Shown here in pieces: positions 30,135 to 39,662 of a DNA stretch of 64,000 nucleotides. The stretch comes from Streptomyces sp. SCL15-4 (GTDB lineage Bacteria; Actinomycetota; Actinomycetes; Streptomycetales; Streptomycetaceae). Position 1 is the first letter of the stretch; each line of letters begins with the position of its first letter. The stretch is from positions 6,138,001 to 6,202,000 of the forward strand of contig NZ_JAOBTQ010000001.1 of the NCBI RefSeq assembly GCF_033366695.1, written 5' to 3'. A program made the translations under genes and the position numbers. The notes under the pieces were generated by a model. It searched no databases and was not told the DNA's origin. It worked only from the letters and a program-made list of their open reading frames with translations.

Positions 30135-31355
30135 GTGGACCGCTGCATCGTCCTGGTGGACGCCGGGTACCTGCTGGGCGCCGCCGCCAGCCTCCTCGCG
30201 GGTGAGCCCTCGCGGTCCCGGATCACCGTCGACCACACCGCGCTGATCCATGCGCTGCGCGAACGCGCGGAGTCCGACACCGAGCGCCCCCTGCTGCGCA
30301 TCTACTGGTTCGACGGCGCCCCCGACCGGGTTCCCCAGCCGGAGCACCGCCGGCTGCGCGTGATGCCCCGGGTCACCGTCCGGCTGGGCGCCCTGACCCG
30401 CAGCGACGGACGCTGGGCGCAGAAGGGCGTGGACGCCGCCATGCACGCCGAACTGACCGAACTGGCCCGCAACCGCGCCTGTTCCGACGTCGTCCTGGTC
30501 ACCGGCGACGGCGATCTGCTGCCCGGCATGATGGCCGCCAAGGAGCACGGCGTCGCCGTCCACCTGTGGGCCGTGCAGGCCGCCGACGGCGACTACAACC
30601 AGTCCGAGGACCTGGTCGCCGAGGCCGACGAGCGGCGGGTGCTGGACCGCGCCTGGATCACCCAGGCCATCCGCGCCAAGGAGCTGACCGGCGTCTGCCC
30701 CCCGCCGCCCGCGCCCCGCCCCGAGATCGCCGCGATCCTCTCCGCGCCCCTGCCCGAGTCCGCTCCCACGGAGGCCGACCGGCCCGCCGAGCAGCCCGCG
30801 CACCCCCCGGCCGCCACGGTGGCGCAGAACGGCGCTCCCGAACGGGTTCCCGCCGCCAAGGGCGTCCCGACCCCCAAGGACCTGGCCGCGCTGCGCGCAC
30901 CCGGCGCGCAGCCCGCGCAGCACCCGGCGACCGCCACCCTGCGCTGGTCCTCCGACAAGGGCTGGGTCGACCGGCCGGGCGTGGCCGCCGAGCCCCCCGA
31001 GGCCGCCTCCCTGCCGACCCTGGCCCAGCTCACCACCGCCGAACAGCGGTGGGCCGACCGGGAGGAGGACATCACCACCGTCGGCGGCGACCCGTACGAG
31101 GTGGGACAGGTCTTCGCCCGCCGCTGGATCTCCCGGCTCGGCGACCAGAGCCACTTGCAGCGGCTGTCGCAGATGTACCCGCGCATCCCGCACCGGATCG
31201 ACGGCGAGCTGCTGCGCTACGCGGCCCGGTTCGGGCTGCTCGCGCACAAGGACGACCAGATCGACGAACACGACCGTTACGCCATTCGGGCGGGGTTCTG
31301 GCGCGAGTTCGACATCCCGGCCGCGGCGGAACAGCACGCGCCCGCCGCGGACTGA
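30135..31355 (+). CDS. NYN-domain (PIN-like) protein
   Basis: NYN domains are PIN-like nuclease folds linked to RNA processing. The 406-residue product starts MDRCIVLVDAGYLLGAA. Acidic residues of the presumed active site lie in VDAGY, KGVDAAM and VTGDGDLLPGM (about residues 7-140). A Pro/Ala-rich linker covers about residues 180-300. A C-terminal conserved region with PYEVGQVFARRWISRLGDQ and RIDGELLRYAARFGLL resembles a winged-helix domain. GTG 30135 has AGAGGG at 30121-30126; the GTG at 30126 lacks spacing. Its RNA target is unknown. Confidence 0.82.
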   Translation: MDRCIVLVDAGYLLGAAASLLAGEPSRSRITVDHTALIHALRERAESDTERPLLRIYWFDGAPDRVPQPEHRRLRVMPRVTVRLGALTRSDGRWAQKGVDAAMHAELTELARNRACSDVVLVTGDGDLLPGMMAAKEHGVAVHLWAVQAADGDYNQSEDLVAEADERRVLDRAWITQAIRAKELTGVCPPPPAPRPEIAAILSAPLPESAPTEADRPAEQPAHPPAATVAQNGAPERVPAAKGVPTPKDLAALRAPGAQPAQHPATATLRWSSDKGWVDRPGVAAEPPEAASLPTLAQLTTAEQRWADREEDITTVGGDPYEVGQVFARRWISRLGDQSHLQRLSQMYPRIPHRIDGELLRYAARFGLLAHKDDQIDEHDRYAIRAGFWREFDIPAAAEQHAPAAD

Positions 31356-31400
31356 GTCCGCGGAGCCGCCCCCAAAGGCGAGTAAAGCGCCCCGACCCCG

Positions 31401-31406
31401 TAGTCT
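31401..31406 (+). promoter_or_regulatory. Putative -10 of a leaderless ABC-transporter transcript
   Basis: TAGTCT lies 8 nt before the GTG at 31415 with no ribosome site, fitting a leaderless message. Confidence 0.55.
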
Positions 31407-31414
31407 CGTCCCTT

Positions 31415-32428
31415 GTGATGACGCGCGCGGGAGAGGCACTCGGGTACGACGCGGTCGTACGCGTGCGCGGACTCGGTAAGACCTATCCGGCGGTCCGGGG
31501 CCGGCGGGGCACGCCGGGCACCCCTCAGGTGCGGGCCACCGACGGGGTGGAGCTGGACGTGCGGTGCGGCGAGGTGTTCGGGCTGCTCGGCCCGAACGGC
31601 GCCGGCAAGTCCACTCTCGTACGGCAGCTCACCGGGCTGCTGCGGCCGGACACGGGCAGCGTCGAGATCCTCGGCCACGACATCGTCCGGCACCCCGAGC
31701 GGGCCGCCCGGCTCCTCGCCTACCTCGGCCAGGAGTCCAGCGCCCTGGACGAGCTGTCCGTCTCCCTCGCCGTCGAGACCACCGGACGCCTGCGCGGCCT
31801 GGACGTACGGCGGGCGCGGGCCGAACGGGACGCCGTGCTGGAGGAGCTGGGCCTGACCCCGATCGCCGGCCGGGCGCTGAAGAAGCTGTCCGGCGGGCAG
31901 CGGCGGCTCGCCTGCTTCGCCGCCGCCCTGGTGGGCCGGCGTCCGCTGCTCGTGCTGGACGAGCCGACCACCGGCATGGACCCGGTCGCCCGGCGCGCGG
32001 TGTGGGCGGCCGTGGACCGGCGGCGGGCCGAGCACGGCACGACCGTGCTGCTGGTCACCCACAACGTCATCGAGGCCGAGACGGTGCTGGACCGGGTCGC
32101 CGTGCTCGACCGGGGCCGGGTCATCGCCTGCGACACCCCGGCCGGGCTCAAGGCGCGGGTCGCCGGCGAGGTGCGGGTGGAGCTGGTGTGGCGGGAGCGG
32201 GCGCCGCTGGAGGTGCCCGAGGTGGCCGTGCTGCGCGAGCGGGCGGCGGAGTCCGGCCGGCGCTGGACGCTGCGGCTCGCGCCCGAGGAGGCCCGCGCCG
32301 TCGTCGCCACGGTGACCGGCGGGGCCGCCTTCGCCGCCCTGGACGACTTCACGCTCGCCACGCCCAGCCTGGAGGACGTCTATCTGGCGCTGGGCGGGGC
32401 GGCCCGGCAGGGACTGGTGAGGGCGTGA
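31415..32428 (+). CDS. ABC transporter ATP-binding protein (ABC-2 type, DrrA-like)
   Basis: The 337-residue ATPase of an export-type ABC transporter. It has Walker A GPNGAGKST near residue 60, the signature LSGGQRR near 155, and Walker B LLVLDEPTTGMDP near 179, then HNVIEAETVLDRV and a C-terminal extension of about 90 residues as in DrrA. GTG 31415 or the adjacent ATG 31418 starts the protein; the open frame upstream is not coding. The permease follows after 64 bp. The exported substrate cannot be told from sequence. Confidence 0.92.
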   Translation: MMTRAGEALGYDAVVRVRGLGKTYPAVRGRRGTPGTPQVRATDGVELDVRCGEVFGLLGPNGAGKSTLVRQLTGLLRPDTGSVEILGHDIVRHPERAARLLAYLGQESSALDELSVSLAVETTGRLRGLDVRRARAERDAVLEELGLTPIAGRALKKLSGGQRRLACFAAALVGRRPLLVLDEPTTGMDPVARRAVWAAVDRRRAEHGTTVLLVTHNVIEAETVLDRVAVLDRGRVIACDTPAGLKARVAGEVRVELVWRERAPLEVPEVAVLRERAAESGRRWTLRLAPEEARAVVATVTGGAAFAALDDFTLATPSLEDVYLALGGAARQGLVRA

Positions 32429-32492
32429 GCGACCGGGCCCCGCAGCGCGTAAGGGTCTGTGCCGCCGCCGTAGGGAAGAGGAGCAGCTCGTC

Positions 32493-33314
32493 GTGAGTGT
32501 CGTACCCGCCGAGGTTCTGCCCGGCGGCCCCCGGGCCGTACCGGAGCCGGCGCCCGGCGCGGCCGTGCTCGGGCCGCGTGCGCGGCTGTGGCCGTCGCTG
32601 GTGGCCGTCTACCGGGCGCAGCTGTCCCGGGCCCGGGTGGCACGGATCCCGCTGTTGTTCGTGGCGACCTTCCAGTCCGTCGGCATCACCGTGATGATGC
32701 GCGGGGTGGTCGACAGCGGCCACGAGGCCCAGTCCGTGGTGGCCGGGTCGGCGGTGCTGGTCGTCGCCTATGTGGCGCTGAACCTGCTGTCGCAGTACTT
32801 CGGGCAGCTGCGGGCCAGCGGCGGACTCGACCACTACGCCACGCTGCCGGTGCCGCCGGCGGCGGTGGTGCTGGGCGCGGCGGCGGCCTACGCCTCCTTC
32901 ACCGTGCCGGGCACCCTGCTCACCGCCGTCTTCGGCTGTGTGCTCTTCGGGCTGCCGCTGACCAACCTGTGGGTCCTGCTGGCCGTCGTCCCGCTCGCCG
33001 GGGCCGCGCTGGCCGGCCTCGGCGCCGCCTGCGGGCTGCTCGCGCCCCGGCCGGAGCTGGCCACGCTGCTCGGCCAGCTGGGCATGTCGGCGGCGCTGCT
33101 GCTGGGCGTGCTGCCGGCCGACCGGATGCCCCAGGCGATCCGGCTGGCCCGCGATCTGCTGCCCTCGACCTACGGCGTGGAGGCGTACGCGCGGACCTTC
33201 GGGGACCATCCGGACTGGGCGCTGGTCCTGCTTGACCTGGGTGTGTGCGCGGGCGTCGGCGTCGTCTCGCTGGCCGTGGCGACCCGGGCCTACCGCAGGG
33301 CCGCCGTCCGGTGA
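32493..33314 (+). CDS. ABC-2 type transporter permease
   Basis: A 273-residue membrane protein with about six helices after a 50-residue Pro/Ala-rich N terminus, partner of the preceding ATPase. The ABC-2 features include a long first loop after residue 60, the ALNLLSQYFGQLRASGGLDHYATLPV region typical of the inner coupling loop, and LPSTYGVEAYARTF near the end. GTG 32493 is preceded by GGAAGAGGAG at 32474-32483. It is co-oriented with and close to the ATPase, so the pair is probably one exporter. Confidence 0.88.
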   Translation: MSVVPAEVLPGGPRAVPEPAPGAAVLGPRARLWPSLVAVYRAQLSRARVARIPLLFVATFQSVGITVMMRGVVDSGHEAQSVVAGSAVLVVAYVALNLLSQYFGQLRASGGLDHYATLPVPPAAVVLGAAAAYASFTVPGTLLTAVFGCVLFGLPLTNLWVLLAVVPLAGAALAGLGAACGLLAPRPELATLLGQLGMSAALLLGVLPADRMPQAIRLARDLLPSTYGVEAYARTFGDHPDWALVLLDLGVCAGVGVVSLAVATRAYRRAAVR

Positions 33315-33336
33315 CGCGGCGCACAGCGCGACCTGG

Positions 33337-33342
33337 CACGAT
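33337..33342 (+). promoter_or_regulatory. Putative -10 of a leaderless transcript
   Basis: CACGAT lies 6 nt before the GTG at 33349 with no ribosome site. Confidence 0.45.
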
Positions 33343-33348
33343 GGCAGG

Positions 33349-33957
33349 GTGACCGCACCGTTGACTCCACCGCCGCACGACGACTCCGCGCACCAGGTCT
33401 GGCAGACCCCGCCCCCCGCGGGACACGGGCGGGCACAGGACGGTCCCGGGCTGCGGACGGAGCTGCGGGAGGCGGCCGTGCTCACGGTGGCGCTGGCGCT
33501 CGCCGGAGTGCTGCTGGGACTGCTGTGGTGGTGGCTGGCGCCGCAGGTGCCGCTGGTCGGCGACGTGCTGGACAAGAACTGGGTCGTCTACCTGAAGGAC
33601 AGCGAGGGCGAGCAGGCCGTCGGGGTCGACGGAACGTTCACTCTGCTGGGGCTCGGCTTCGGACTCGTCAGCGCGCTCGCCGTCTTCCTGCTGCGCCGGC
33701 GCGGCGGAGTGCCCCTCGTGGTCGCGCTCGGACTCGGGAGCCTGCTGGGGTCCCTGCTGGCCTGGCGGCTCGGGATCCGGCTGGGCCCCGACGCGGACGT
33801 GCTGGCGCACGCCCGGGCCGTCGGCAAGGGCGTGACGTTCTCGGCGCCGCTGAAGCTGTCGGCGAAGGGCGCGCTGCTGGCCTGGCCGCTCGCCGCGCTC
33901 CTCGCCCACCTGGGCCTCACCGGCCTGTTCGGTCCCCGGGACCCCGAGACGCCGTAG
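33349..33957 (+). CDS. Membrane protein, DUF2567-like
   Basis: A 202-residue protein with a Pro/His-rich N terminus of about 40 residues and four hydrophobic segments, near residues 43-65, 88-108, 120-137 and 170-195. An extracytoplasmic loop carries WVVYLKDSEGEQAVGVDGTFTLLG. Length, topology and the loop suggest the actinobacterial DUF2567 family, but I am not certain. The long open frame upstream overlaps the permease and is not used. It is convergent with ybaK. No function is assigned. Confidence 0.65.
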   Translation: MTAPLTPPPHDDSAHQVWQTPPPAGHGRAQDGPGLRTELREAAVLTVALALAGVLLGLLWWWLAPQVPLVGDVLDKNWVVYLKDSEGEQAVGVDGTFTLLGLGFGLVSALAVFLLRRRGGVPLVVALGLGSLLGSLLAWRLGIRLGPDADVLAHARAVGKGVTFSAPLKLSAKGALLAWPLAALLAHLGLTGLFGPRDPETP

Positions 33958-33969
33958 CGGCGCGGCCGG

Positions 33970-34473
33970 TCAGTTCTTCCCGATCGGCGCCAGGACCGCG
34001 TCCGTCAGCTCGGCCAGGTCCTTCGGGGCCAGTTCGACCTCCAGGCCCCGGCGGCCCGCCGAGACACAGATCGTGGGATGGGCCCCGGCCGAGTCGTCGA
34101 GGACCGTGCGGAGCTTCTTGCGCTGGCCGAGCGGGGAGATGCCGCCGCGGACATAGCCCGTGGTGCGCTCGGCGAGCGCCGGGTCGGCCATCGCCGCCCG
34201 CTTGCCGCCCACAGCCGCCGCCAGGGCCTTGAGGTCCAGCGAGCCGGCCACCGGGACCACGCCGACCACCAGCGAGCCGTCCACGTCGGCCACCAGCGTC
34301 TTGAAGACCCGGTCGGGGGAGACGCCCATGGCCTCGGCCGCCTCCTCGCCGTAGGACGGGTGGGAGGGGTCGTGGTCGTAGGCGTGGACGGTGAAGTCCA
34401 CGCCCGCCGCCGTCAGGGCCACCGTCGCGGGCGTGCCTCCGGACTGCTGCTGCTTCTTCGGCTTCTTCGCCAT
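33970..34473 (-). CDS. ybaK: YbaK-family Cys-tRNA(Pro) deacylase
   Basis: YbaK removes cysteine wrongly attached to tRNA-Pro. The 167-residue product has a Lys/Gln-rich start (MAKKPKKQQQ), the VALTAAGVDFTVHAYDHDPS region, the VFKTLVADVDGSLVVGVVP block with the conserved Lys, and GYVRGGISPLGQRKKL, which holds the GXXSP motif. Length is as expected. ATG 34473 begins the frame. The minus-strand LON-domain gene ends 19 bp upstream of it, so the two may be co-transcribed. Confidence 0.9.
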   Translation of the reverse strand: MAKKPKKQQQSGGTPATVALTAAGVDFTVHAYDHDPSHPSYGEEAAEAMGVSPDRVFKTLVADVDGSLVVGVVPVAGSLDLKALAAAVGGKRAAMADPALAERTTGYVRGGISPLGQRKKLRTVLDDSAGAHPTICVSAGRRGLEVELAPKDLAELTDAVLAPIGKN

Positions 34474-34492
34474 CCTCGTTCTTCCCGGTCCC

Positions 34493-35233
34493 TCAGTTCA
34501 GGCTCGTCGGCGTCCGCGTCAGCTCGAACGCGGGCAGCGACGGCAGGCTGCGGATGATCGACGTCTCCGCGCGCAGGAGCCTCAGCTCGTCCCGCAGCCG
34601 GGAGGCGGCGTCCGGCGCCTGGAGCAGCCGCTGCTTGGTCGGCGTGTCGTGCACCATGGCCGCGGCCACCAGGTACGACACCACGCCCGGGTCGTCCGGC
34701 AGCTCCGTGCCGCCGGACAGCGAGCGTTCCCGGGCGCCCGCCAGCCGCTTCTGGTAGCGGCGGAAGGAGCGCAGGACGTCCTCGGCCAGCGCGCCGGCCT
34801 CGTCCCCGGGCTCCTCCGCCAGCTCCTCCAGCTCCGCGGTCAGATACGGGCCCGAGGCGTCCACGGACAGCAGCCGCACCCGGGTCGTACCGGTCGCCAG
34901 CACCTCGAAGGTGCCGCCGGACCGTTCCCGGATCGTCGCCGCGTCGGCCACACAGCCCACGCCGTGGAAGGCCCGCAGCGGGTCGGCGCCGAAGCCGGCG
35001 GCCGGGCCCCGCTCGGGCTGCGCCGTGGGATCGGGCATGCCCGGGGCGCTCGGCGCGACCTCGTGGCCGTCCCGGATGGCGACGACGGCGAACCGGCGCG
35101 GCTCGTCCTCGGGGGTCTTCAGCAGATCGCGCATCATGGCGCGATACCGCTCCTCGAAGACGTTCAGCGGCAGCACGAGACCCGGGAAAAGCACCGAGTT
35201 CAGCGGAAAGAGCGGCAGACGGGCGGTGGTCAC
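34493..35233 (-). CDS. LON substrate-binding domain protein
   Basis: A 246-residue stand-alone LON N-terminal domain without ATPase or protease parts. It starts MTTARLPLFPLNSVLFPGLVLPLNVFEERYR, the typical opening (given here as an N-terminal span of two strands), and has a helical second half with ALAEDVLRSFRRYQ. Such proteins may bind unfolded peptides; function is unknown. The GTG start lies 8 nt after TAGGCT (35247-35242 on this strand), so the message may be leaderless. That hexamer overlaps the stop codon of the upstream gene. A much longer open frame upstream is not coding. Confidence 0.85.
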   Translation of the reverse strand: MTTARLPLFPLNSVLFPGLVLPLNVFEERYRAMMRDLLKTPEDEPRRFAVVAIRDGHEVAPSAPGMPDPTAQPERGPAAGFGADPLRAFHGVGCVADAATIRERSGGTFEVLATGTTRVRLLSVDASGPYLTAELEELAEEPGDEAGALAEDVLRSFRRYQKRLAGARERSLSGGTELPDDPGVVSYLVAAAMVHDTPTKQRLLQAPDAASRLRDELRLLRAETSIIRSLPSLPAFELTRTPTSLN

Positions 35234-35241
35234 GGCGCCCC

Positions 35242-35247
35242 AGCCTA
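35242..35247 (-). promoter_or_regulatory. Putative -10 of a leaderless LON-domain transcript
   Basis: TAGGCT on the minus strand lies 8 nt before the GTG at 35233. Its first three bases are the TAG stop codon of the preceding gene. Confidence 0.5.
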
Positions 35248-36300
35248 GTGGTCCGCGGCGCGGACGTGTCCGCCGTGGCCGCCACCGGGCTCCGGCGGCG
35301 CCTCCAGCAGCCCGGCCAGGACGGTCCGCGGAGCCGCCGTCTCCAGGTGCTCGCGCAGCCGCAGGAAGTGGCCGAGCGGGTCCTCGGAGAACCGGTCCCA
35401 GGGGAACGACGTGGCGTACGGGCCGATCAGTGGGAGCTGGCCGCGGGCGTCCTCGAAGCGCTCCAGGCGCAGCAGGAGGTACAGCAGTTTGTTGCGGACC
35501 TCGGCCGGCGCCGGATCGGCCGCCGGCAGGCGCGCGGACAGCGCCATCGCCCGGTCGGCCGCCGCGTCCAGCCGGGCGCGCGGCACCGTCGCGCCGCAGC
35601 CGTCGGTCAGATAGCCGAAGGCCGCGCGTGCGGGCAGCGCCTGCACCAGCGAGTCGGCCGGGGCGTCCTGCGCGGCCCGGTCGGCGAAGTCGAAGCACTC
35701 GCGGTGCGAGCCGTGCCAGGACGCGGCCAGATAGCGCAGGGCGGCCACATGGCAGCCGTAGTGGTGCGGGGCGCGCCGGACGGCCGCCTCCCACAGCTCC
35801 TCGAAGTAGCGGTGTCCGGCCCGGGTGCCGCGCGCGTGGTCGAGCGCGATCCGCCAGGGCACCGGGTCGCGGTCGTCGGCGCGGGCGGCGGCGGTGATCA
35901 GCGGGCTGACCTCGCGCAGCACCTCCGCCCGGGCCGGCGAGGGCCAGGCGCGGTCCACCGCCAGCTGGGCCCCGACCAGCAGCGCTCCGGCGTCCTCGGG
36001 GTCGGCGGCGCGCCACTCCTCGTACCACTCCGGGCGCGAGCGGGCGAAGCCGGCCAGGCGGCGGGCGTACCGGTCCCGGTGCTCCCAGTCGGCCGTGGCG
36101 CGGGTCTCGGCGAGCAGGCCGGCGGCGACGGCGTACTCGCCCCGGCCGGCCGCGACCAGCGCGGGCGAGAGGCGGTCGTCGGGCGCGTCGAGCACGGCCT
36201 CGTCCCCGGCCGGTGGCCGGTGGGCCGGGCGCGCGGGACGTTTGGTCATCCGGCGGGTGGGGCGGATGAACGAGGGCAGCAGAGCCATGGTGCCGACCAT
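35245..36300 (-). CDS. Conserved hypothetical protein, helical repeat (TPR-like)
   Basis: Not firmly recognised; perhaps DUF4034. The product is 351 residues from ATG 36300, or 347 from ATG 36288; neither has a ribosome site. It is soluble, mostly helical and rich in Ala, Arg and Trp, with repeat-like blocks such as WEHRDRYARRLAGFARSRPE, RYFEELWEAAVRRAPHHYG and CFDFADRAAQDAP that suggest tetratricopeptide-type packing. It has no signal peptide or membrane helix. It lies between the LON-domain gene and the beta-helix membrane protein, all on the minus strand. Confidence 0.6.
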   Translation of the reverse strand: MVGTMALLPSFIRPTRRMTKRPARPAHRPPAGDEAVLDAPDDRLSPALVAAGRGEYAVAAGLLAETRATADWEHRDRYARRLAGFARSRPEWYEEWRAADPEDAGALLVGAQLAVDRAWPSPARAEVLREVSPLITAAARADDRDPVPWRIALDHARGTRAGHRYFEELWEAAVRRAPHHYGCHVAALRYLAASWHGSHRECFDFADRAAQDAPADSLVQALPARAAFGYLTDGCGATVPRARLDAAADRAMALSARLPAADPAPAEVRNKLLYLLLRLERFEDARGQLPLIGPYATSFPWDRFSEDPLGHFLRLREHLETAAPRTVLAGLLEAPPEPGGGHGGHVRAADH

Positions 36301-36476
36301 TGAAAGTCCGCAGGTCGGGGCGGCGCCAGAGGGACAAGGCAAGTCGTGGAAGGTTGTACGGCCGACGGTAAAGGTGCAGTAAAGGGTGAATGTGCGCCTT
36401 GTGTGGAAGTGGTGAGGTTGTGCGGATGTGGTGAGAGTGACGGTGCTTTCCGGAGCGGCACAGCCGGCCGGTCCCG

Positions 36477-38060
36477 TCAGCTCCGCCGCAGCAACCGGGT
36501 CGCGCCCGCAGCCACCGTGGTCGCCAGGACCCAGCCGACGAGGACCATCACCGTCGACAGCCACTGCCAGCCGCCGCGCAGCTGCCACTGCCCGACCTGG
36601 CCGAGGTCGATCACCGGCAGCAGCAGGTCCAGCGTGAACAGCGCCGGGCTCCACGTGGGATGCCCGCCGGAACCCATCGGCGGATGGTCGGCGTGCGCGA
36701 ACGCCAGCGTGCCCGCCGCCCACAGCACCGCCATCCACACCGCGGCCCGCCCCGGACGGTAGCCGTAGGCCACCGTCCAGTCCTGGGCGAAACCCCAGAC
36801 CTTGGCCGCCGGCGGCAGCGTCTCGCGCCGCCGGCGCTGCTTGGCGAGCAGCACCTCGCGCGCGTCCTCGTCCTCCCCGGCGGAGCGCAGCACCGACGCC
36901 AGCCGCTCGTACGGCTCCGGGGCGTACTCGGCGGTGGCCGCCGCCACCCAGTCCAGGCGCCGGGCCAGCGGGAACGGGCCCTTCGGCACCAGGTTCTCGT
37001 AGGCGAAGCCGCCCATGTGCAGACTGCCCGCCTCCGGCCAGCTGCTCGCGCGGTCCACCAGGTTCACCACCCGCGCGCCCGACAGCAGCACCTTGCCGCG
37101 CTGCGGCTTGTCCCCGAGGAAGCGCAGCTCCGGCGTCTGCACCCGGCGCAGCGACAGCTCCTGGTCGTCGGTGAGGGAGAACCGGGCCCGCTCCAGGTCG
37201 ACGGCGTCCCCGAACCGCCCGTCGTCCAGCCGCACCCCGCCCCGGCACTCGAACCGCTGGATGCGCGTGCCGCGCGCGGGCGTGGTGCCGCTCAGCGCCG
37301 GGCTGCCCACTCCGGCCGGGGTCAGATAGAGGGTGCGCTCGACCGTGAGCTGAGGGGCGTTCAGGGCGAACCGGGCGTAGGGGTTGGCCAGTCTCGCGCC
37401 GCGGAAGCTGAGCGAGCCGCCGACCTGGGCGCCGCGCAGGCTCAGCTCGCCGTGCGACTCCAGCAGCTCCGCCTGGAGGTCCTGGCCGACGGTCATGCCG
37501 TCCGCCGCGATCGACCGTCCGCCGCGGTCGCGGTACACGATCGCCTGGTTGAGCAGCAGGTCGGTGCCGATGTGCGCGTCGGTCAGCCGGACGCCGTTCT
37601 GGAACCGGCAGCGCGGCAGATGCAGATCGCCCTCCGTGTGCACCCGGGCCGCCTCCAGCCGCGGCGCCGCGCAGTCCACCAGGCGCACGGTCGTGAACCG
37701 GGCCTCGGGCAGCCGGACCTCCTGGTCGAAGCGGCAGCCCGTCAGCTCCACGTACGGCGTGACCTGGCCACCGGCCAGATCCAGCACCCCGGTGATCCGT
37801 ACGCCGACGAGCTTCAGCGCGGACACCCGGCCGGCCAGCGCCGGCGGGCCGTCCAGCAGCAGCCAGCACACGATGCGGGCGCGCACGGTCCGCTCCGGGC
37901 CCCAGGGATGCCCGCCGTGCGGATCGTCCGCGGCGAGGTCCCCGCTGCTCAGGTCGTACACGCTGCCGTTGCGGAAGGCCAGCCACATGCCCGCCTCGGC
38001 CGCGGTCAGGTCGTCCGGCAGATCCCCGGCGGCGATGCGGAGGCCGGCTCCCTCGGTCAC
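36477..38060 (-). CDS. Beta-helix (pentapeptide-like) membrane protein
   Basis: A 527-residue protein. Residues 80-330 contain repeated short units such as [34 protein letters not shown] and [17 protein letters not shown], the pattern of a pentapeptide-type right-handed beta-helix. The C-terminal 110 residues hold two or three membrane helices. Streptomyces homologues are labelled membrane-associated oxidoreductase, but I see no oxidoreductase motif. The GTG start at 38060 follows GAGAGGGGGG. It is divergent from hisD, with 276 bp between. Confidence 0.65.
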   Translation of the reverse strand: MTEGAGLRIAAGDLPDDLTAAEAGMWLAFRNGSVYDLSSGDLAADDPHGGHPWGPERTVRARIVCWLLLDGPPALAGRVSALKLVGVRITGVLDLAGGQVTPYVELTGCRFDQEVRLPEARFTTVRLVDCAAPRLEAARVHTEGDLHLPRCRFQNGVRLTDAHIGTDLLLNQAIVYRDRGGRSIAADGMTVGQDLQAELLESHGELSLRGAQVGGSLSFRGARLANPYARFALNAPQLTVERTLYLTPAGVGSPALSGTTPARGTRIQRFECRGGVRLDDGRFGDAVDLERARFSLTDDQELSLRRVQTPELRFLGDKPQRGKVLLSGARVVNLVDRASSWPEAGSLHMGGFAYENLVPKGPFPLARRLDWVAAATAEYAPEPYERLASVLRSAGEDEDAREVLLAKQRRRRETLPPAAKVWGFAQDWTVAYGYRPGRAAVWMAVLWAAGTLAFAHADHPPMGSGGHPTWSPALFTLDLLLPVIDLGQVGQWQLRGGWQWLSTVMVLVGWVLATTVAAGATRLLRRS

Positions 38061-38162
38061 CGTTCCCCCCTCTCCGTGCCATGGGTTTCGTACAGCCGTT
38101 CATGCCCGGTCCGTGACCTGTCGAACACCGCACGTGAAGGCGATCTTCCGGGTTCCGGCCAC

Positions 38163-38181
38163 GCTCTGTACCAGCCATTGA
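38163..38181 (+). repeat. Upstream copy of a 19-bp direct repeat before hisD
   Basis: GCTCTGTACCAGCCATTGA matches the copy at 38274-38292 at 17 of 19 positions. The starts are 111 bp apart in the divergent gap between the beta-helix gene and hisD. Its own palindrome is weaker than the downstream copy's. Confidence 0.75.
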
Positions 38182-38273
38182 CCCAGGAAGAGCCGGCCTC
38201 CGGGCCGCGACGGACCGGTTCCCGGTCCCGGCGCACCCGGACGCGGTCCAGGGCGCGCCGGCCATTGGCCCAT

Positions 38274-38295
38274 GCTCTGTATCAGCCACTGATAC
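38274..38295 (+). promoter_or_regulatory. Operator-like palindrome before hisD
   Basis: GTATCAG (38279-38285), CCA, CTGATAC (38289-38295) is a perfect 7 bp inverted repeat with a 3 bp spacer, inside the second copy of the direct repeat. It ends 28 bp before the putative hisD -10, just upstream of where the -35 should lie. Binding of a regulator is inferred. Confidence 0.6.
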
Positions 38296-38323
38296 GCGCG
38301 GACGACTCCCTGCGGCGGTCTGA

Positions 38324-38329
38324 GAGAAT
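38324..38329 (+). promoter_or_regulatory. Putative -10 of leaderless hisD transcript
   Basis: GAGAAT lies 7 nt before the GTG at 38337, without a ribosome site. Confidence 0.5.
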
Positions 38330-38336
38330 TGGGACT

Positions 38337-39662
38337 GTGATTTCCCGAATCGATCTGCGCGGCGACGCCCTTCCCGAGGGCCCCGCCCTGCGCGACCTGC
38401 TGCCCCGAGCCGACTTCGACGTTCAGGCCGCCCTGGAGAAGGTGCGTCCGATCTGCGAGGCCGTGCATCATCGTGGCGACGCGGCGCTGATCGACTTCGC
38501 CGAGAAGTTCGACGGAGTACGGCTGGAAACCGTCCGTGTCCCGGCCCAGGCGCTCACCGACGCGCTCGCCGCCCTCGACCCGGCCGTCCGCGCCGCCCTG
38601 GAGGAGTCCATCCGCCGGGCCCGGCTGGTCCACCGCGCCCAGCGCCGTACGACCCACACCACCCAGGTCGTCCCGGGCGGCTCGGTCACCGAGAAGTGGG
38701 TGCCGGTCGAGCGGGTCGGGCTGTACGCGCCCGGCGGCCGCTCGGTGTACCCGTCCTCCGTGGTGATGAACGTGGTGCCCGCGCAGGAGGCCGGTGTCGA
38801 GTCCATCGCGCTCGCCTCCCCGGCCCAGGCCGCGTTCGGCGGCCTGCCGCACCCGACGATCCTCGCCGCCTGCGCCCTGCTCGGCGTGGACGAGGTCTAC
38901 GCCGCGGGCGGCGCCACCGCCGTCGCGATGTTCGCGTACGGCACCGAGTCCTGCCCGCCCGCGAACATGGTCACCGGCCCGGGCAACATCTGGGTCGCCG
39001 CCGCCAAGCGCTACTTCACCGGCAAGATCGGCATCGACGCCGAGGCCGGCCCGACCGAGATCGCGATCCTCGCCGACGACACCGCCGACCCGGTGCACGT
39101 GGCCGCCGACCTGATCAGCCAGGCCGAGCACGACCCGCTCGCGGCCGCCGTCCTGGTCACCGACTCCGCCGCGCTGGCGGACGCGGTGGAGAAGGAGCTG
39201 GCGCCGCAGGTCGCGGCCACCAAGCACGTCGAGGACCGGATCGTGCCCGCGCTGGAGGGCCGGCAGTCCGCGATCGTCCTCGTGGACGGCATCGAGGAGG
39301 GCCTGAAGGTGGTCGACGCCTACGGCGCCGAGCACCTGGAGATCCAGACGGCCGACGCCGCCGCGGTCGCCGACCGGGTCCGCAACGCGGGCGCGATCTT
39401 CATCGGTCCCTGGGCCCCCGTCTCCCTCGGCGACTACGCGGCCGGGTCCAACCACGTCCTGCCCACCGGCGGCTGCGCCTGCCACTCCTCGGGCCTGTCC
39501 GTCCAGTCCTTCCTGCGCGGCATCCACATCGTGGACTACACCCGGGACGCGCTCGCCGAGGTCGCCCACCACGTGGTGACGCTGGCGGAGGCGGAGGACC
39601 TGCCCGCGCACGGCGCGGCGGTCAAGGCGAGGTTCGGCTGGAAGGTACCCGAGAGCAAGTGA
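38337..39662 (+). CDS. hisD: Histidinol dehydrogenase
   Basis: Catalyses the last two steps of histidine synthesis, oxidising histidinol to histidine with NAD+ and Zn2+. The 441-residue product starts [18 protein letters not shown] at GTG 38337 and shows [50 protein letters not shown], and the catalytic block [11 protein letters not shown] with Glu and His. First gene of the his cluster; hisC overlaps its stop codon by 4 nt. The open frame upstream to 36660 is a shadow of the opposite-strand gene. Confidence 0.97.
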   Translation: MISRIDLRGDALPEGPALRDLLPRADFDVQAALEKVRPICEAVHHRGDAALIDFAEKFDGVRLETVRVPAQALTDALAALDPAVRAALEESIRRARLVHRAQRRTTHTTQVVPGGSVTEKWVPVERVGLYAPGGRSVYPSSVVMNVVPAQEAGVESIALASPAQAAFGGLPHPTILAACALLGVDEVYAAGGATAVAMFAYGTESCPPANMVTGPGNIWVAAAKRYFTGKIGIDAEAGPTEIAILADDTADPVHVAADLISQAEHDPLAAAVLVTDSAALADAVEKELAPQVAATKHVEDRIVPALEGRQSAIVLVDGIEEGLKVVDAYGAEHLEIQTADAAAVADRVRNAGAIFIGPWAPVSLGDYAAGSNHVLPTGGCACHSSGLSVQSFLRGIHIVDYTRDALAEVAHHVVTLAEAEDLPAHGAAVKARFGWKVPESK

